This document shows, piece after piece, positions 1 through 7,465 of a DNA stretch of 42,338 bases. A program made the position numbers and the translations under genes. The notes below the pieces were generated by a model that saw only the letters and a list, made by a program, of their open reading frames with translations, ran no database searches and was not told the DNA's origin. The stretch is from an uncultured Lachnospiraceae bacterium (GTDB lineage Bacteria > Bacillota > Clostridia > Lachnospirales > Lachnospiraceae): contig CADADA010000031.1 in NCBI GenBank assembly GCA_902786515.1, positions 1 through 42,338 on the forward strand. Direction: 5' to 3'. Numbering within the stretch: the first letter of the stretch is position 1; every line of letters begins with the position of its first letter.

Positions 1-22
1 CTGGTTCATAGTTTCGTGGCAT
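1..22 (-). CDS. 5' end of an ORF running off the left edge (MPRNYEP...)
   Basis: The minus strand opens an ATG at position 22 with AGAAGGA eight bases upstream and reads M-P-R-N-Y-E-P before the window ends. The identical start, leader and promoter occur at the right end. A repeated promoter plus start codon suggests a transposase of a multicopy insertion sequence, but too little protein is visible to name a family. Confidence 0.45.
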
Positions 23-99
23 AATAAAATCCTTCTTTCTTTGATTTTGATATTATATCTTAAAAGCCACTTGTGTTACAACTATATTATACCACTTCA
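4..99 (-). repeat. Terminal inverted repeat copy, left (outward-facing element end)
   Basis: These 96 bases are the exact reverse complement of 42243-42338. Identity stops abruptly at base 99/100, which probably marks the outer end of a repeated mobile element; the element-side terminus reads TGAAGTGGTATAAT. Within the repeat, read on the minus strand, there is an extended -10 box (TGGTATAAT, at 86-94), an AGAAGGA ribosome site and an ATG at 20-22. The rest of the element lies outside the window. Confidence 0.95.
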
Positions 100-132
100 C
101 ATTCTCCATTTCATATTTATTAATACAAGGTG

Positions 133-996
133 TTATCCATTTATAATGTCTTCTACCGAAATCTCTTTAATACTCACATTCAGTTCGTCATCCACGACAA
201 TCTTATAACGTCTGTCAAGGTTATCAGCTATTGGCGACCTTTCCTCTATGAGCATATTTGTCTCTCCCGGGTTCAGACCGGTAAATACTATCTCAACATT
301 CTTCCCCGACCCTGCCATCTCATTATGATTCGGACTTTTGTAACGGACATACTGTCTAAAGGAAACGATATTCTCATCATCAATGAGCACATTAAATTCC
401 GGTCCGCCACCGTCAAAAGATTCAAATGTTAATGTGGTCTCATCATTCTGACCACTATCTATGTCATCCACTGCGGATTTTTCCTCTGCAAGAGAAATAC
501 AATACTCCACAAAAGACTGCCCTTCAGCATAAGACGCAAAAGTAAACTTCTGATATTTTGACTTATCGTTTGTCCAATATAGATAAAGCCACGGACCTGT
601 ATCTCCAGCTTCATCTGATTCTCCTCTCACTTTAACAATACCTCCCTCAACAAGGCTATAAAACTGAGACCACTGTTCATCTGAAAGTTCAATCGTTCCT
701 GTCCGCGTTGTATCTTCCTCTGTACATGGGCCATAATCATTCTTCCGCTCTCTTGTCTCATGGAAGAAAAAATGCTTTCCATCTTCCATATAGAACCTGT
801 ACCTTTGATAGCATGCATTATAGTTGATATTCTCTTCCGTAAAATAAAAGTCAGTGATATCATCTGACATGATATCCTTCCCAACAATCATATTCTTACT
901 GAATAATCTCATATCTCCCGTATCCTCTCCGACTCCACAAGCTGTGAGCATTACGCCGAGCAGGAGTCCTGCAATAACTGATAAAAATCTTCTCAT
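133..996 (-). CDS. Hypothetical lipoprotein
   Basis: 287 residues. The N-terminus is a type II signal peptide: basic MRR, a hydrophobic core and a lipobox LTAC with the acylated cysteine at residue 20, so the protein is predicted to be anchored on the outer face of the membrane. The mature part is acidic, rich in aromatic residues, and shows no motif I recognise. The ATG at 996 follows GAGGTGAAAG. Its start is 25 bases downstream of the acetyltransferase remnant, so it may be transcribed from that decayed locus or from a weak promoter there. Function unknown; the lipoprotein call is firm. Confidence 0.85.
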   Translation of the reverse strand: MRRFLSVIAGLLLGVMLTACGVGEDTGDMRLFSKNMIVGKDIMSDDITDFYFTEENINYNACYQRYRFYMEDGKHFFFHETRERKNDYGPCTEEDTTRTGTIELSDEQWSQFYSLVEGGIVKVRGESDEAGDTGPWLYLYWTNDKSKYQKFTFASYAEGQSFVEYCISLAEEKSAVDDIDSGQNDETTLTFESFDGGGPEFNVLIDDENIVSFRQYVRYKSPNHNEMAGSGKNVEIVFTGLNPGETNMLIEERSPIADNLDRRYKIVVDDELNVSIKEISVEDIING

Positions 997-1020
997 ACAT
1001 CTTTCACCTCGTCTAAAACC

Positions 1021-1167
1021 TCACCCTGTGTCAGTCTTCTCAATCATTTTTACAACCCTTGCAGGATTTCCGACCGCCACAGCATTGTCAGGAATGTCTT
1101 TGGTAACAATGCTGCCGGTTCCTAGGATTACATTCTCTCCGATCGTCACACCGGGAAGGATGTTCAC
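1021..1167 (-). pseudogene. C-terminal remnant of a hexapeptide-repeat sugar O-acetyltransferase
   Basis: On the minus strand this 48-codon stretch reads [20 protein letters not shown] followed by VVTKDIPD-type sequence, [12 protein letters not shown] and a stop at 1021. This is the left-handed beta-helix end of the maltose/galactoside O-acetyltransferase (LacA/Maa) family. Those enzymes are about 190-200 residues, so roughly three quarters is missing. The truncation point coincides with the stop codon of the AAA-ATPase remnant at 1164-1166, suggesting that one deletion joined two broken genes. No function is expected. Confidence 0.85.
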
Positions 1168-1446
1168 ACGCGCTTCTTTATAAAGTCCGTCATAACTGCT
1201 CTTACAACATCGAAATGATTGATATATTCATCCCAGTTCTCACACTCTGCTATCTTCCTATCTCCAAGCATATTAGCAGCTATAGTCTTACCAAATCGGC
1301 GTGGACGAGAAACACATAGATAACACTGATCTGTATTTACAACCGAATTAATATAGGATATCATCCCGGTTTTGTCTACATATATTTCAAAGTTTAATAC
1401 CTTTTGAAATATATGTAGATAAAACCGGGTTAATATATTTCCCCAC
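1164..1446 (-). pseudogene. Decayed AAA-ATPase-like gene (DUF1703/PD-(D/E)XK type), frameshifted and internally deleted
   Basis: A GTG at 1446 with GGAGGTGG just upstream begins MGKYINP, the usual opening of the AAA-ATPase-like family that carries a C-terminal nuclease domain. The frame then hits a stop. The family sequence resumes in another frame as KVLNFEIYVDKTGMISYIN, followed by the P-loop stretch CVSRPRRFGKTIAANML. After that it jumps to [18 protein letters not shown] and ends at 1164. Intact members run to 500 or more residues, so most of the gene is gone. The frameshift sits in a long palindrome (1365-1429). Family from memory of the VDKT and RPRRFGK motifs. Confidence 0.8.
1365..1429. 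repeat. 27-bp inverted repeat with 11-base loop inside the AAA-ATPase remnant
   Basis: The arms 1365-1391 and 1403-1429 pair over 27 positions with one mismatch (G at 1374 versus A). The left arm, read on the minus strand, encodes FEIYVDKTG of the ATPase remnant; the right arm is an inverted duplicate that replaces expected coding sequence. It is more likely a mutational scar than a terminator, because no T-tract follows. Confidence 0.9.
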
Positions 1447-1571
1447 TAAACCACCTCCAATTTTTTACTCAATTATCTATAATATAGCATATATAAATTC
1501 TTTTATCCACAACAAATCCTAATAATGTTACCAACGAAAGATATTAATGAATCAGTATTATGCCTTAATGT

Positions 1572-2450
1572 TCAGAGCCATTCCATATCAAAAATATTCA
1601 TCTGTTTATACTTGTCCGGCAGCTCGCTTGTGTACCGGAAGCAATCATCCGGCGTATGTAGCACACCACGTCTTTCACATTCTGCATGAAACATCTTCAT
1701 CAGCTCATCATTTCTGTCGCTGACCACTTCATAGCTTCCGCCGTATTTTTCTCTATACTTCGCAGATAATCCTGGAAAATTCCTGTCCAGAGCACGGTAA
1801 TAATACTCACGGTCTCCTGCTCTTAATGTCATCCCGATATCAAAGCAGATGATTCCCCTCACTCCTGCATCAAAACAGTAGTTAAGAATCGTCTCCACAT
1901 TTTCTCTTGTGTCTGTGATGAAGGGTAACAGAGGACTCATCCAGACCAACGTCGGAACGCCGTTCTTCTGAAACTCCTTCAGAACCTCATAACGCCTTTT
2001 GGTATTGCAGACACCCGGTTCCAATTTCCTACTTAAATTTTCATCTGCAATCGTCAGCGACATCTGCACTACGGCTTTCACCTTCTCATTGATGCTGCAA
2101 AACAGATCCATATCTCGAAGCACCAAATCAGACTTTGTTATGACCGTCGCCCCAAACTCATACTGATCCAGCAGTTCCAGACATCTTCTTGTCAGCCCCA
2201 GTTCCTTCTCACATGGCTGATACGGATCGCACATGGACCCCGAACCTATCATAATCTTCTTTTTCTTGCTGCGCAGAGTATTTTCCAATAATTCCGGAGC
2301 ATTCTGCTTTACCTCAATATCTTCAAAAGGATGCTTAAACTGATAGCAGTCGCTCCGGGAATCGCAGTACACGCATCCGTGGGAGCATCCCCGGTATATA
2401 TTCATGCCATTCCATCTGGTCAGCAGCGACTTTGCTTCCACAAAATGCAT
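1572..2450 (-). CDS. Radical SAM protein, spore photoproduct lyase-like (SPL) family
   Basis: 292 residues. The cluster motif is CSHGCVYC (Cys22, Cys26, Cys29), placed near the N-terminus as in the SPL-related Rv2578c-like radical SAM family, and should ligate the 4Fe-4S cluster that cleaves S-adenosylmethionine. GSGSMCDPYQP and VITKSDLVLRD are further family-typical blocks. The ATG at 2450 has GAGGTG ten bases upstream. The gene is monocistronic, in the same direction as its neighbours. The family label is solid; the substrate is unknown, and members are not necessarily DNA repair enzymes. Confidence 0.88.
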   Translation of the reverse strand: MHFVEAKSLLTRWNGMNIYRGCSHGCVYCDSRSDCYQFKHPFEDIEVKQNAPELLENTLRSKKKKIMIGSGSMCDPYQPCEKELGLTRRCLELLDQYEFGATVITKSDLVLRDMDLFCSINEKVKAVVQMSLTIADENLSRKLEPGVCNTKRRYEVLKEFQKNGVPTLVWMSPLLPFITDTRENVETILNYCFDAGVRGIICFDIGMTLRAGDREYYYRALDRNFPGLSAKYREKYGGSYEVVSDRNDELMKMFHAECERRGVLHTPDDCFRYTSELPDKYKQMNIFDMEWL

Positions 2451-2558
2451 ACTACAATCACCTCATTACTCTACAATCGTTCCATCCCATCCATCATACA
2501 TGGATGTGTGCTCATGAAGCACTTTCTAATATAGTCGCCATTTTGCTTTTTCGAATGA

Positions 2559-3560
2559 TTACTTCAGATATTCTGCAAAGAAGCTTTGCAGCTTATCAAA
2601 CGGGATATAATCCTTATCACCGCCATCATACAGATCCGTATGTACCGCATCAGGAATAATCATAAGTTCCTTGTTATCCGTATACTTGCTGTCCTTAATA
2701 ATGTCAGCATATGCATCCCTACTGAAATAGCATGAATGCGCCTTCTCGCCATGAATCAGCAGAACAGCACTTCGGATCTCATTGCTGTATTTCAGAATAG
2801 GCTGGTTCACAAAAGATTCGCATCCCGTCACATTCCATCCACCATTGGAATTAAGAGAACGCTCATGATATCCACGGTCTGTTTTATAGTAATCATGATA
2901 ATCCTTTACAAAGAACGGCATATCATCCGTCACGTTCTCTACGACACCGCCGCCCAGCTTGTATTCACCATTCTTAAGATCTTCCAGTCTCTGGACACAC
3001 ATAGCCTTTTTCTTCTCATAACGGGCTTCCTCGCTGTCCTCGGAATCAAAATATCCGTTCGCATTCACTCTGGTCATATCATACATGGTAGAAGCTACGG
3101 TTGCCTTGATCCTTGTATCCAGAGCAGCGGCATTAATCGCAAGTCCGCCCCATCCACATATCCCGATGATACCGATGCGCTCAGGAGCAACCTTATCATT
3201 CAGTGAAAGGAAGTCCACCGCCGCCATAAAATCCTCGGTATTGATATCAGGCGAAGCCATATAACGGACATTCCCGCCACTCTCTCCCGTAAAGGACGGA
3301 TCGAACGCTATTGTAAGATAACCTCTCTCTGCCATCGTCTGAGCATACAGCCCTGCACACTGCTCTTTAACCGCCCCGAAAGGTCCACAGACTGCTACCC
3401 CCGGGAGCTTTCCCTCTGCTCCCTTCGGAACATACATATCTGCCGCAAGGCTAATGCCATATCGGTTTACAAATGTCACCTTGCTGTGATCCACCTTATC
3501 GCTCTTCGGGAATGTTTTGTCCCATTCCGTTACCAGGTTTAATTTCTCTGTCTTCATCAT
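2559..3560 (-). CDS. Alpha/beta hydrolase, dienelactone-hydrolase-like
   Basis: 333 residues with an alpha/beta hydrolase fold and no signal peptide, so cytoplasmic. The oxyanion region is AVCGPFGAVKEQ. The nucleophile elbow reads GICGWGG (133-139), with Cys135 rather than Ser at the likely nucleophile position, as in dienelactone hydrolases. The catalytic His is probably His307 in IPDAVHTDLYD. The second gene of a two-gene operon with the 75-residue protein upstream (20-base gap), transcribed away from a LysR regulator that probably controls it. Two ATGs stand in tandem after AGGAGG; I kept the first. Substrate unknown. Confidence 0.85.
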   Translation of the reverse strand: MMKTEKLNLVTEWDKTFPKSDKVDHSKVTFVNRYGISLAADMYVPKGAEGKLPGVAVCGPFGAVKEQCAGLYAQTMAERGYLTIAFDPSFTGESGGNVRYMASPDINTEDFMAAVDFLSLNDKVAPERIGIIGICGWGGLAINAAALDTRIKATVASTMYDMTRVNANGYFDSEDSEEARYEKKKAMCVQRLEDLKNGEYKLGGGVVENVTDDMPFFVKDYHDYYKTDRGYHERSLNSNGGWNVTGCESFVNQPILKYSNEIRSAVLLIHGEKAHSCYFSRDAYADIIKDSKYTDNKELMIIPDAVHTDLYDGGDKDYIPFDKLQSFFAEYLK

Positions 3561-3580
3561 GATCTGTTGCCTCCTTAAGA

Positions 3581-3808
3581 TTACTTGTTTGCCTGCAGTT
3601 CTTTCTCTGTCTTACGGATCAGAAAGTCCAGGCAATCGACCTTCCTTCCGCTCTCATGCAGCTCTTCAATGAATCTGCACCTGTCTTTCTTCATCTTCTG
3701 CAGAGCTTCAGCAATCCCTCCGTTTTCGCATAAGCAGACGATTTCTTTTATCAACGCTTCACCGCATCCTGCATCAGACAGATTTTGTTTCATTCGCTCA
3801 TAGTCCAT
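3581..3808 (-). CDS. Small conserved-looking hypothetical protein, partner of the hydrolase
   Basis: 75 residues, charged, predicted mostly helical, with three cysteines and no membrane segment. The ATG at 3808 follows AGGAACGCT. It is the promoter-proximal gene of the hydrolase operon and lies opposite the LysR gene. No domain is recognised. The tight spacing to the hydrolase suggests joint expression and perhaps a helper or regulatory role, which is inference only. Confidence 0.7.
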   Translation of the reverse strand: MDYERMKQNLSDAGCGEALIKEIVCLCENGGIAEALQKMKKDRCRFIEELHESGRKVDCLDFLIRKTEKELQANK

Positions 3809-3862
3809 AGCGTTCCTCGTGTCTTTCTTATTTCTCTCTTTGACAATTTTAAGTTTAGCATC

Positions 3863-3907
3863 TTGTAATCCGCTTCGCTAATAGTTATAATGAATATCAT
3901 GATATTC
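3863..3907 (+). promoter_or_regulatory. lysR promoter with a perfect 16-bp palindrome (divergent control region)
   Basis: TTGTAA at 3863-3868, a 17-base spacer and TATAAT at 3886-3891 form a good promoter for the LysR gene. GAATATCATGATATTC at 3892-3907 is a perfect palindrome right at the expected transcription start. On the other strand the same palindrome lies in the spacer of a candidate hydrolase-operon promoter (TTAGGA, 16 bases, TATAAC). This fits a LysR-type site for autorepression and control of the divergent operon. Confidence 0.65.
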
Positions 3908-3950
3908 CTAATTGGCATATCATAGAAATCTAAAGCGGAGATGAACTTTT

Positions 3951-4847
3951 ATGGAAATAAGGACTTTAAGGTACTTCCTTGCTGTGGCAAGAGAAGAAAA
4001 TATGACCAGGGCTGCTGAAATGCTGCATGTAACCCAGCCTACTCTCTCAAAACAACTGAAATCCCTGGAGGATGAGCTTGGGAAAAAGCTCTTCACCCGC
4101 CATTCTTTCAGCATCAGACTTACCGACGAAGGTATCCTTCTGCGTAACCGTGCAGAAGACCTTGTGAGTATGGCCGATAAGATTGAAAAGGAATTCATAT
4201 CTCTCGATGATATCACTGGAGGAGATCTGTATTTTGGGCTGGCAGAATCCTATCAGATTAGTTTCCTTGCCCGTGAGATCAATTCCTTTAAGAAAAACTA
4301 TCCGGATCTCAGATACCACATCACCAGCGGAGACACGGAACAGGTTGCAGAAAAACTGGATAAAGGGCTTTTAGATTTTGCTGTTCTTGCCGAGATCCTG
4401 GATCAGACCAAATATGAATCCCTTGTATTCCCAGATGCCGACGTCTGGGGTCTTGTCATGCCGTCTGATTCCGCTCTTGCAAAGAAAAATACAATCCATG
4501 TGAGCGACCTCATTGGCCTTCCTCTCTTCTGCTCCGAGCAGGCTTGGGAAAACGATATTCCTGCCTGGGCAAAAGATAAAATGGATCAGCTTCACCTTGA
4601 AGGATCATTCCGTCTTTCATACAACACATCCATCTTTGCCAGGGAACATCTCGGATATCTTCTGACATTTGACAAGCTTATCGATATTTCACCGGACAGT
4701 GGTCTGGTATTCCGTCCTCTTTCGCCAAAGCTTGAAACAAACCTGTATCTGATCTGGAAAAGATATCAGACATTCTCACCTATAGCAGAGAGGTTTATGA
4801 AACAAATCCAGGAGTCCTTTAACAAGCTGCATCGGTGTTATGATTGA
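3951..4847 (+). CDS. LysR-family transcriptional regulator
   Basis: 298 residues. Residues 1-60 are the winged helix-turn-helix typical of LysR proteins (RTLRYFLAVAREENMTRAAE, then TQPTLSKQLKSLEDELG). The rest is the periplasmic-binding-protein-like co-inducer domain. Standard length. The ATG at 3951 follows GCGGAG. It is divergent from the hydrolase operon, with a 142-base gap holding a perfect palindrome, so it probably regulates that operon and itself. The inducer is unknown. Confidence 0.92.
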   Translation: MEIRTLRYFLAVAREENMTRAAEMLHVTQPTLSKQLKSLEDELGKKLFTRHSFSIRLTDEGILLRNRAEDLVSMADKIEKEFISLDDITGGDLYFGLAESYQISFLAREINSFKKNYPDLRYHITSGDTEQVAEKLDKGLLDFAVLAEILDQTKYESLVFPDADVWGLVMPSDSALAKKNTIHVSDLIGLPLFCSEQAWENDIPAWAKDKMDQLHLEGSFRLSYNTSIFAREHLGYLLTFDKLIDISPDSGLVFRPLSPKLETNLYLIWKRYQTFSPIAERFMKQIQESFNKLHRCYD

Positions 4848-4859
4848 AAATTCGAAGTA

Positions 4860-5801
4860 TTATGCTTGATTGAATTTTTCTTTTCCCTGTTTACACCGCG
4901 GACATTTCCAGTCATTAGACAGATCCTCAAACGCCACCCCGTCATGCTCTGCCGGATCATACACATATCCGCAGATTGAACATATATACTTACCGGAAGT
5001 TTCCTGCTTAGAAAAGTCTATTTCGGCAAAATTCGTCTCTACCGGATTATTAATATCCATCACTCTTTTTGCCTCAAGATTCTCATATCCCTGAGGAGTA
5101 TGCGTTCCCATATACACGGTAGGATGATTTCTTATAAACTCACGTACCCGGTCAAGTGTCTCACGTGCTGCTGAAAGATCGTCAAACACTACAGACAGCT
5201 TATTCTCATACAGTGCTTCGTCCACATATGTAATATCACCATGAATCATATAGAAAAGTCCATCAAGCTCCACAATGACAATACTGTTTCCGTTAGTATG
5301 TCCCTTTGCCTTGATCATATATATACCATCAGAAATCTTCTGGCATTCAGGAAAATTATAATATGCTCCATCGGTAAATTTTACAGAAACAAGATTGGGA
5401 ATACCGGATAGTTCCTCCGCCTGCATTTCTTCCTCATTTACATAAATCTGTGCATTTGGAAAGGACTTAAGTTCACCTAAATGATCACTATGCTTATGCG
5501 TAAGAAGAATTTTAGTCACCTGTTCCGGCTTGTAACCAAGTGCATTAAACGCTTCCATATAACTGCAAATATCCTTCCCCGTATACAAAATGCTCGTCTC
5601 ATTTGGAACTTCTTCAGGAGTTCCGGCAGGCAGTCCTGTATCCACCAGAATCACCTCATCTCCTGTATCTATCAGATAATTCTGAAGACTGCCACGGTAT
5701 CTAACCTTAGGATCAAACTTTTCAGCCCCTTCTTCTCCACCAAATACAAATGGTTGTGTGTAAAAACCATCTTTTCTGAACTTAACTGCTTTAATTTCCA
5801 T
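4860..5801 (-). CDS. Metallo-beta-lactamase-fold hydrolase fused to a C-terminal rubredoxin
   Basis: 313 residues. The MBL domain (1-250) has THKHSDH (His102, His104, Asp106, His107), His168 in KGHTNGNS, Asp189 in HGD and His234 in MGTHTP: a complete binuclear metal site. Residues 270-305 form a rubredoxin iron site with [12 protein letters not shown] and WKCPRC (Cys274, 277, 300, 303); the usual glycine after the last cysteine is a lysine. An upstream in-frame start exists, but the ATG at 5801 has GGAGG seven bases before it. It overlaps the AAA gene by 11 bases, so the two are translationally coupled. The architecture suggests a redox-linked hydrolase, perhaps quorum-lactonase-like or oxidative-stress related; the substrate is unknown. 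Confidence 0.9.
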   Translation of the reverse strand: MEIKAVKFRKDGFYTQPFVFGGEEGAEKFDPKVRYRGSLQNYLIDTGDEVILVDTGLPAGTPEEVPNETSILYTGKDICSYMEAFNALGYKPEQVTKILLTHKHSDHLGELKSFPNAQIYVNEEEMQAEELSGIPNLVSVKFTDGAYYNFPECQKISDGIYMIKAKGHTNGNSIVIVELDGLFYMIHGDITYVDEALYENKLSVVFDDLSAARETLDRVREFIRNHPTVYMGTHTPQGYENLEAKRVMDINNPVETNFAEIDFSKQETSGKYICSICGYVYDPAEHDGVAFEDLSNDWKCPRCKQGKEKFNQA

Positions 5802-7182
5802 ATTTTTCCTCCAAATCCTCACTTTCTATAACAGATAACACATTTTCATCTGCATTTTCTATGGCTACCACTCTCATCGCATGATTAGAAATTGCCCTCT
5901 CCATAAAGTTTCTTACATCTCTTGCATTCGCAAAATTCTCCGGTTTATTTGCAACACGCTTTTCTAATATTTCCTTCGCTTTTACCTTAGCTTCATCTGA
6001 CAAACGGTACTGCTGTTTTTTCAGCATACTTTCAAGAATGGCGTACATCTCTTCTGCCGTGTAATCTTCAAAAAATATAAAATTACTAAAGCGTGATTTA
6101 AGTCCCGGATTGGAATTAAGAAATTCTTCCATCAAATCCGTGTAGCCGGCTACAATCACAATGATTTCATCCCTGTAATCTTCCATCGCTTTAAGCAGAG
6201 TATCTACTGCCTCCTGACCAAAATCACCCTCACCCTTATTTACGGTGAGCGTGTACGCTTCGTCAATAAATAATACACCGCCCAATGCCTCGCCTATGAC
6301 TTCCTGTGTCCGCTCTGCCGTCTGGCCTATATATCCCCTCACAAGTCCTGAACGGTCAACCTCAACCAACTGGCCTTTTTTCAACACGCCCATATATTGA
6401 TAAATCTGTGCAAGCATCCTTGCAACTGTAGTTTTACCTGTACCGGGATTTCCGGAAAATACCATGTGCTTTGAAATATCTGAGCACTTCATTCCCTTTT
6501 CTTCACGCATTTTCTGCACCTTAATAAGATTCAGAAGTCTGTTTACCTGTTCTTTGACGGCAGATAAACCTGTTAAATCATTTAGTTCTCCAAGAAGCTC
6601 TTCTAATTTTGACGCACGCTCCTCGTCAGATTCCTTTCCAGCTGCCACTATATCCGATGGTCTGTATAATTTTTGCATGCCGGAATACCACACAGCATAT
6701 TCTTTGATAAAACGTTCCATTCTGCCAAGATAATCATGAAACGGCTGCATCAGCCTCTCATCTATATCATTTTCATGCATTGATAAAATCGTCTCACCGA
6801 ACAGTTTAAATGCATCATACAATATCATTGATTTTTGATGTTTGAATTTATCAGTATCAATCTTCTTTCCTGCATCCGCTAACACAGTATATTTCAGACA
6901 GGCTGGTACGACTGTTATAAATCGGCTCTTTTCTAAGTCAAGCATTTTAATTTCACGGCTGTTTAGTTTGCAGCCGAGAATTTCATTGATAAAATCTATT
7001 TCATTGTCAGCAACATTTCCGTCAAGCTCTGCTATATACACTGCAAATTTCATTATTTCACGGCGGAATGTCTCCTTAAGGGCAATTCTGTTACCTGCTG
7101 CCTTTCCAACATTTGCATTTTCAATAACATCACATATTTCGGATGATATATCTATATATTCTTTTAAAGACAATTGTTCCAT
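5791..7182 (-). CDS. AAA+ ATPase of the CbxX/SpoVK type with an N-terminal TerB-like region
   Basis: 463 residues. Residues about 35-160 resemble a TerB-type helical domain ([20 protein letters not shown]). The AAA+ module has Walker A GNPGTGKT (244-251), pore-loop GYIG (283-286), Walker B VLFIDE (303-308) and an arginine finger in LKSRFSN (Arg364), as in CbbX/CfxQ and SpoVK. These proteins form hexameric remodelling rings. Its 3' end overlaps the MBL-rubredoxin gene, which may be its client or partner. ATG at 7182 after GAGAGGGAAA. The ATPase call is firm; the TerB-like label is from pattern alone. Confidence 0.88.
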   Translation of the reverse strand: MEQLSLKEYIDISSEICDVIENANVGKAAGNRIALKETFRREIMKFAVYIAELDGNVADNEIDFINEILGCKLNSREIKMLDLEKSRFITVVPACLKYTVLADAGKKIDTDKFKHQKSMILYDAFKLFGETILSMHENDIDERLMQPFHDYLGRMERFIKEYAVWYSGMQKLYRPSDIVAAGKESDEERASKLEELLGELNDLTGLSAVKEQVNRLLNLIKVQKMREEKGMKCSDISKHMVFSGNPGTGKTTVARMLAQIYQYMGVLKKGQLVEVDRSGLVRGYIGQTAERTQEVIGEALGGVLFIDEAYTLTVNKGEGDFGQEAVDTLLKAMEDYRDEIIVIVAGYTDLMEEFLNSNPGLKSRFSNFIFFEDYTAEEMYAILESMLKKQQYRLSDEAKVKAKEILEKRVANKPENFANARDVRNFMERAISNHAMRVVAIENADENVLSVIESEDLEEKYGN

Positions 7183-7245
7183 ATATATTTCCCTCTCTGT
7201 TGTAGTAAATTTTTACGCCTCTTTATTATATCATAAAACATAAGA

Positions 7246-7279
7246 AAGCATCACTCATAATCGTTATGAAATGATGCTT
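7246..7279 (-). terminator. Hairpin downstream of the permease-kinase gene
   Basis: On the minus strand AAGCATCA and TGATGCTT (8 bp) enclose a second pair, TCATAA/TTATGA, giving a long two-part stem. The downstream sequence is T-rich (CTTATGTTTTATG) without a clean T-run. It lies between the stop of the permease-kinase gene and the start of the AAA gene, so it is a plausible, imperfect terminator. Confidence 0.5.
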
Positions 7280-7465
7280 CCTCATACCACAGTATTCAGT
7301 TCCATATCCTTTCCCTTTCCCGTGTATATCACATAAAGTTACGTCCTCATCGCACCAATCAACCAACCTCCATGTCAATCCACCGGCAGATATATATACG
7401 CTTGCTCTCTGTGATAAGCACTTGCTTTTCCTTTGACTGTTATATCGGATACGGCATCATATAAA

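Noticed and set aside
130..432. 100-codon ORF on the plus strand
   Set aside because: Lies wholly within the lipoprotein gene on the other strand, has no ribosome site and reads like the complement of coding sequence.
2559..3560. Reading the hydrolase as a serine esterase
   Set aside because: No GxSxG; the elbow is GICGWGG, so a cysteine nucleophile is more likely.
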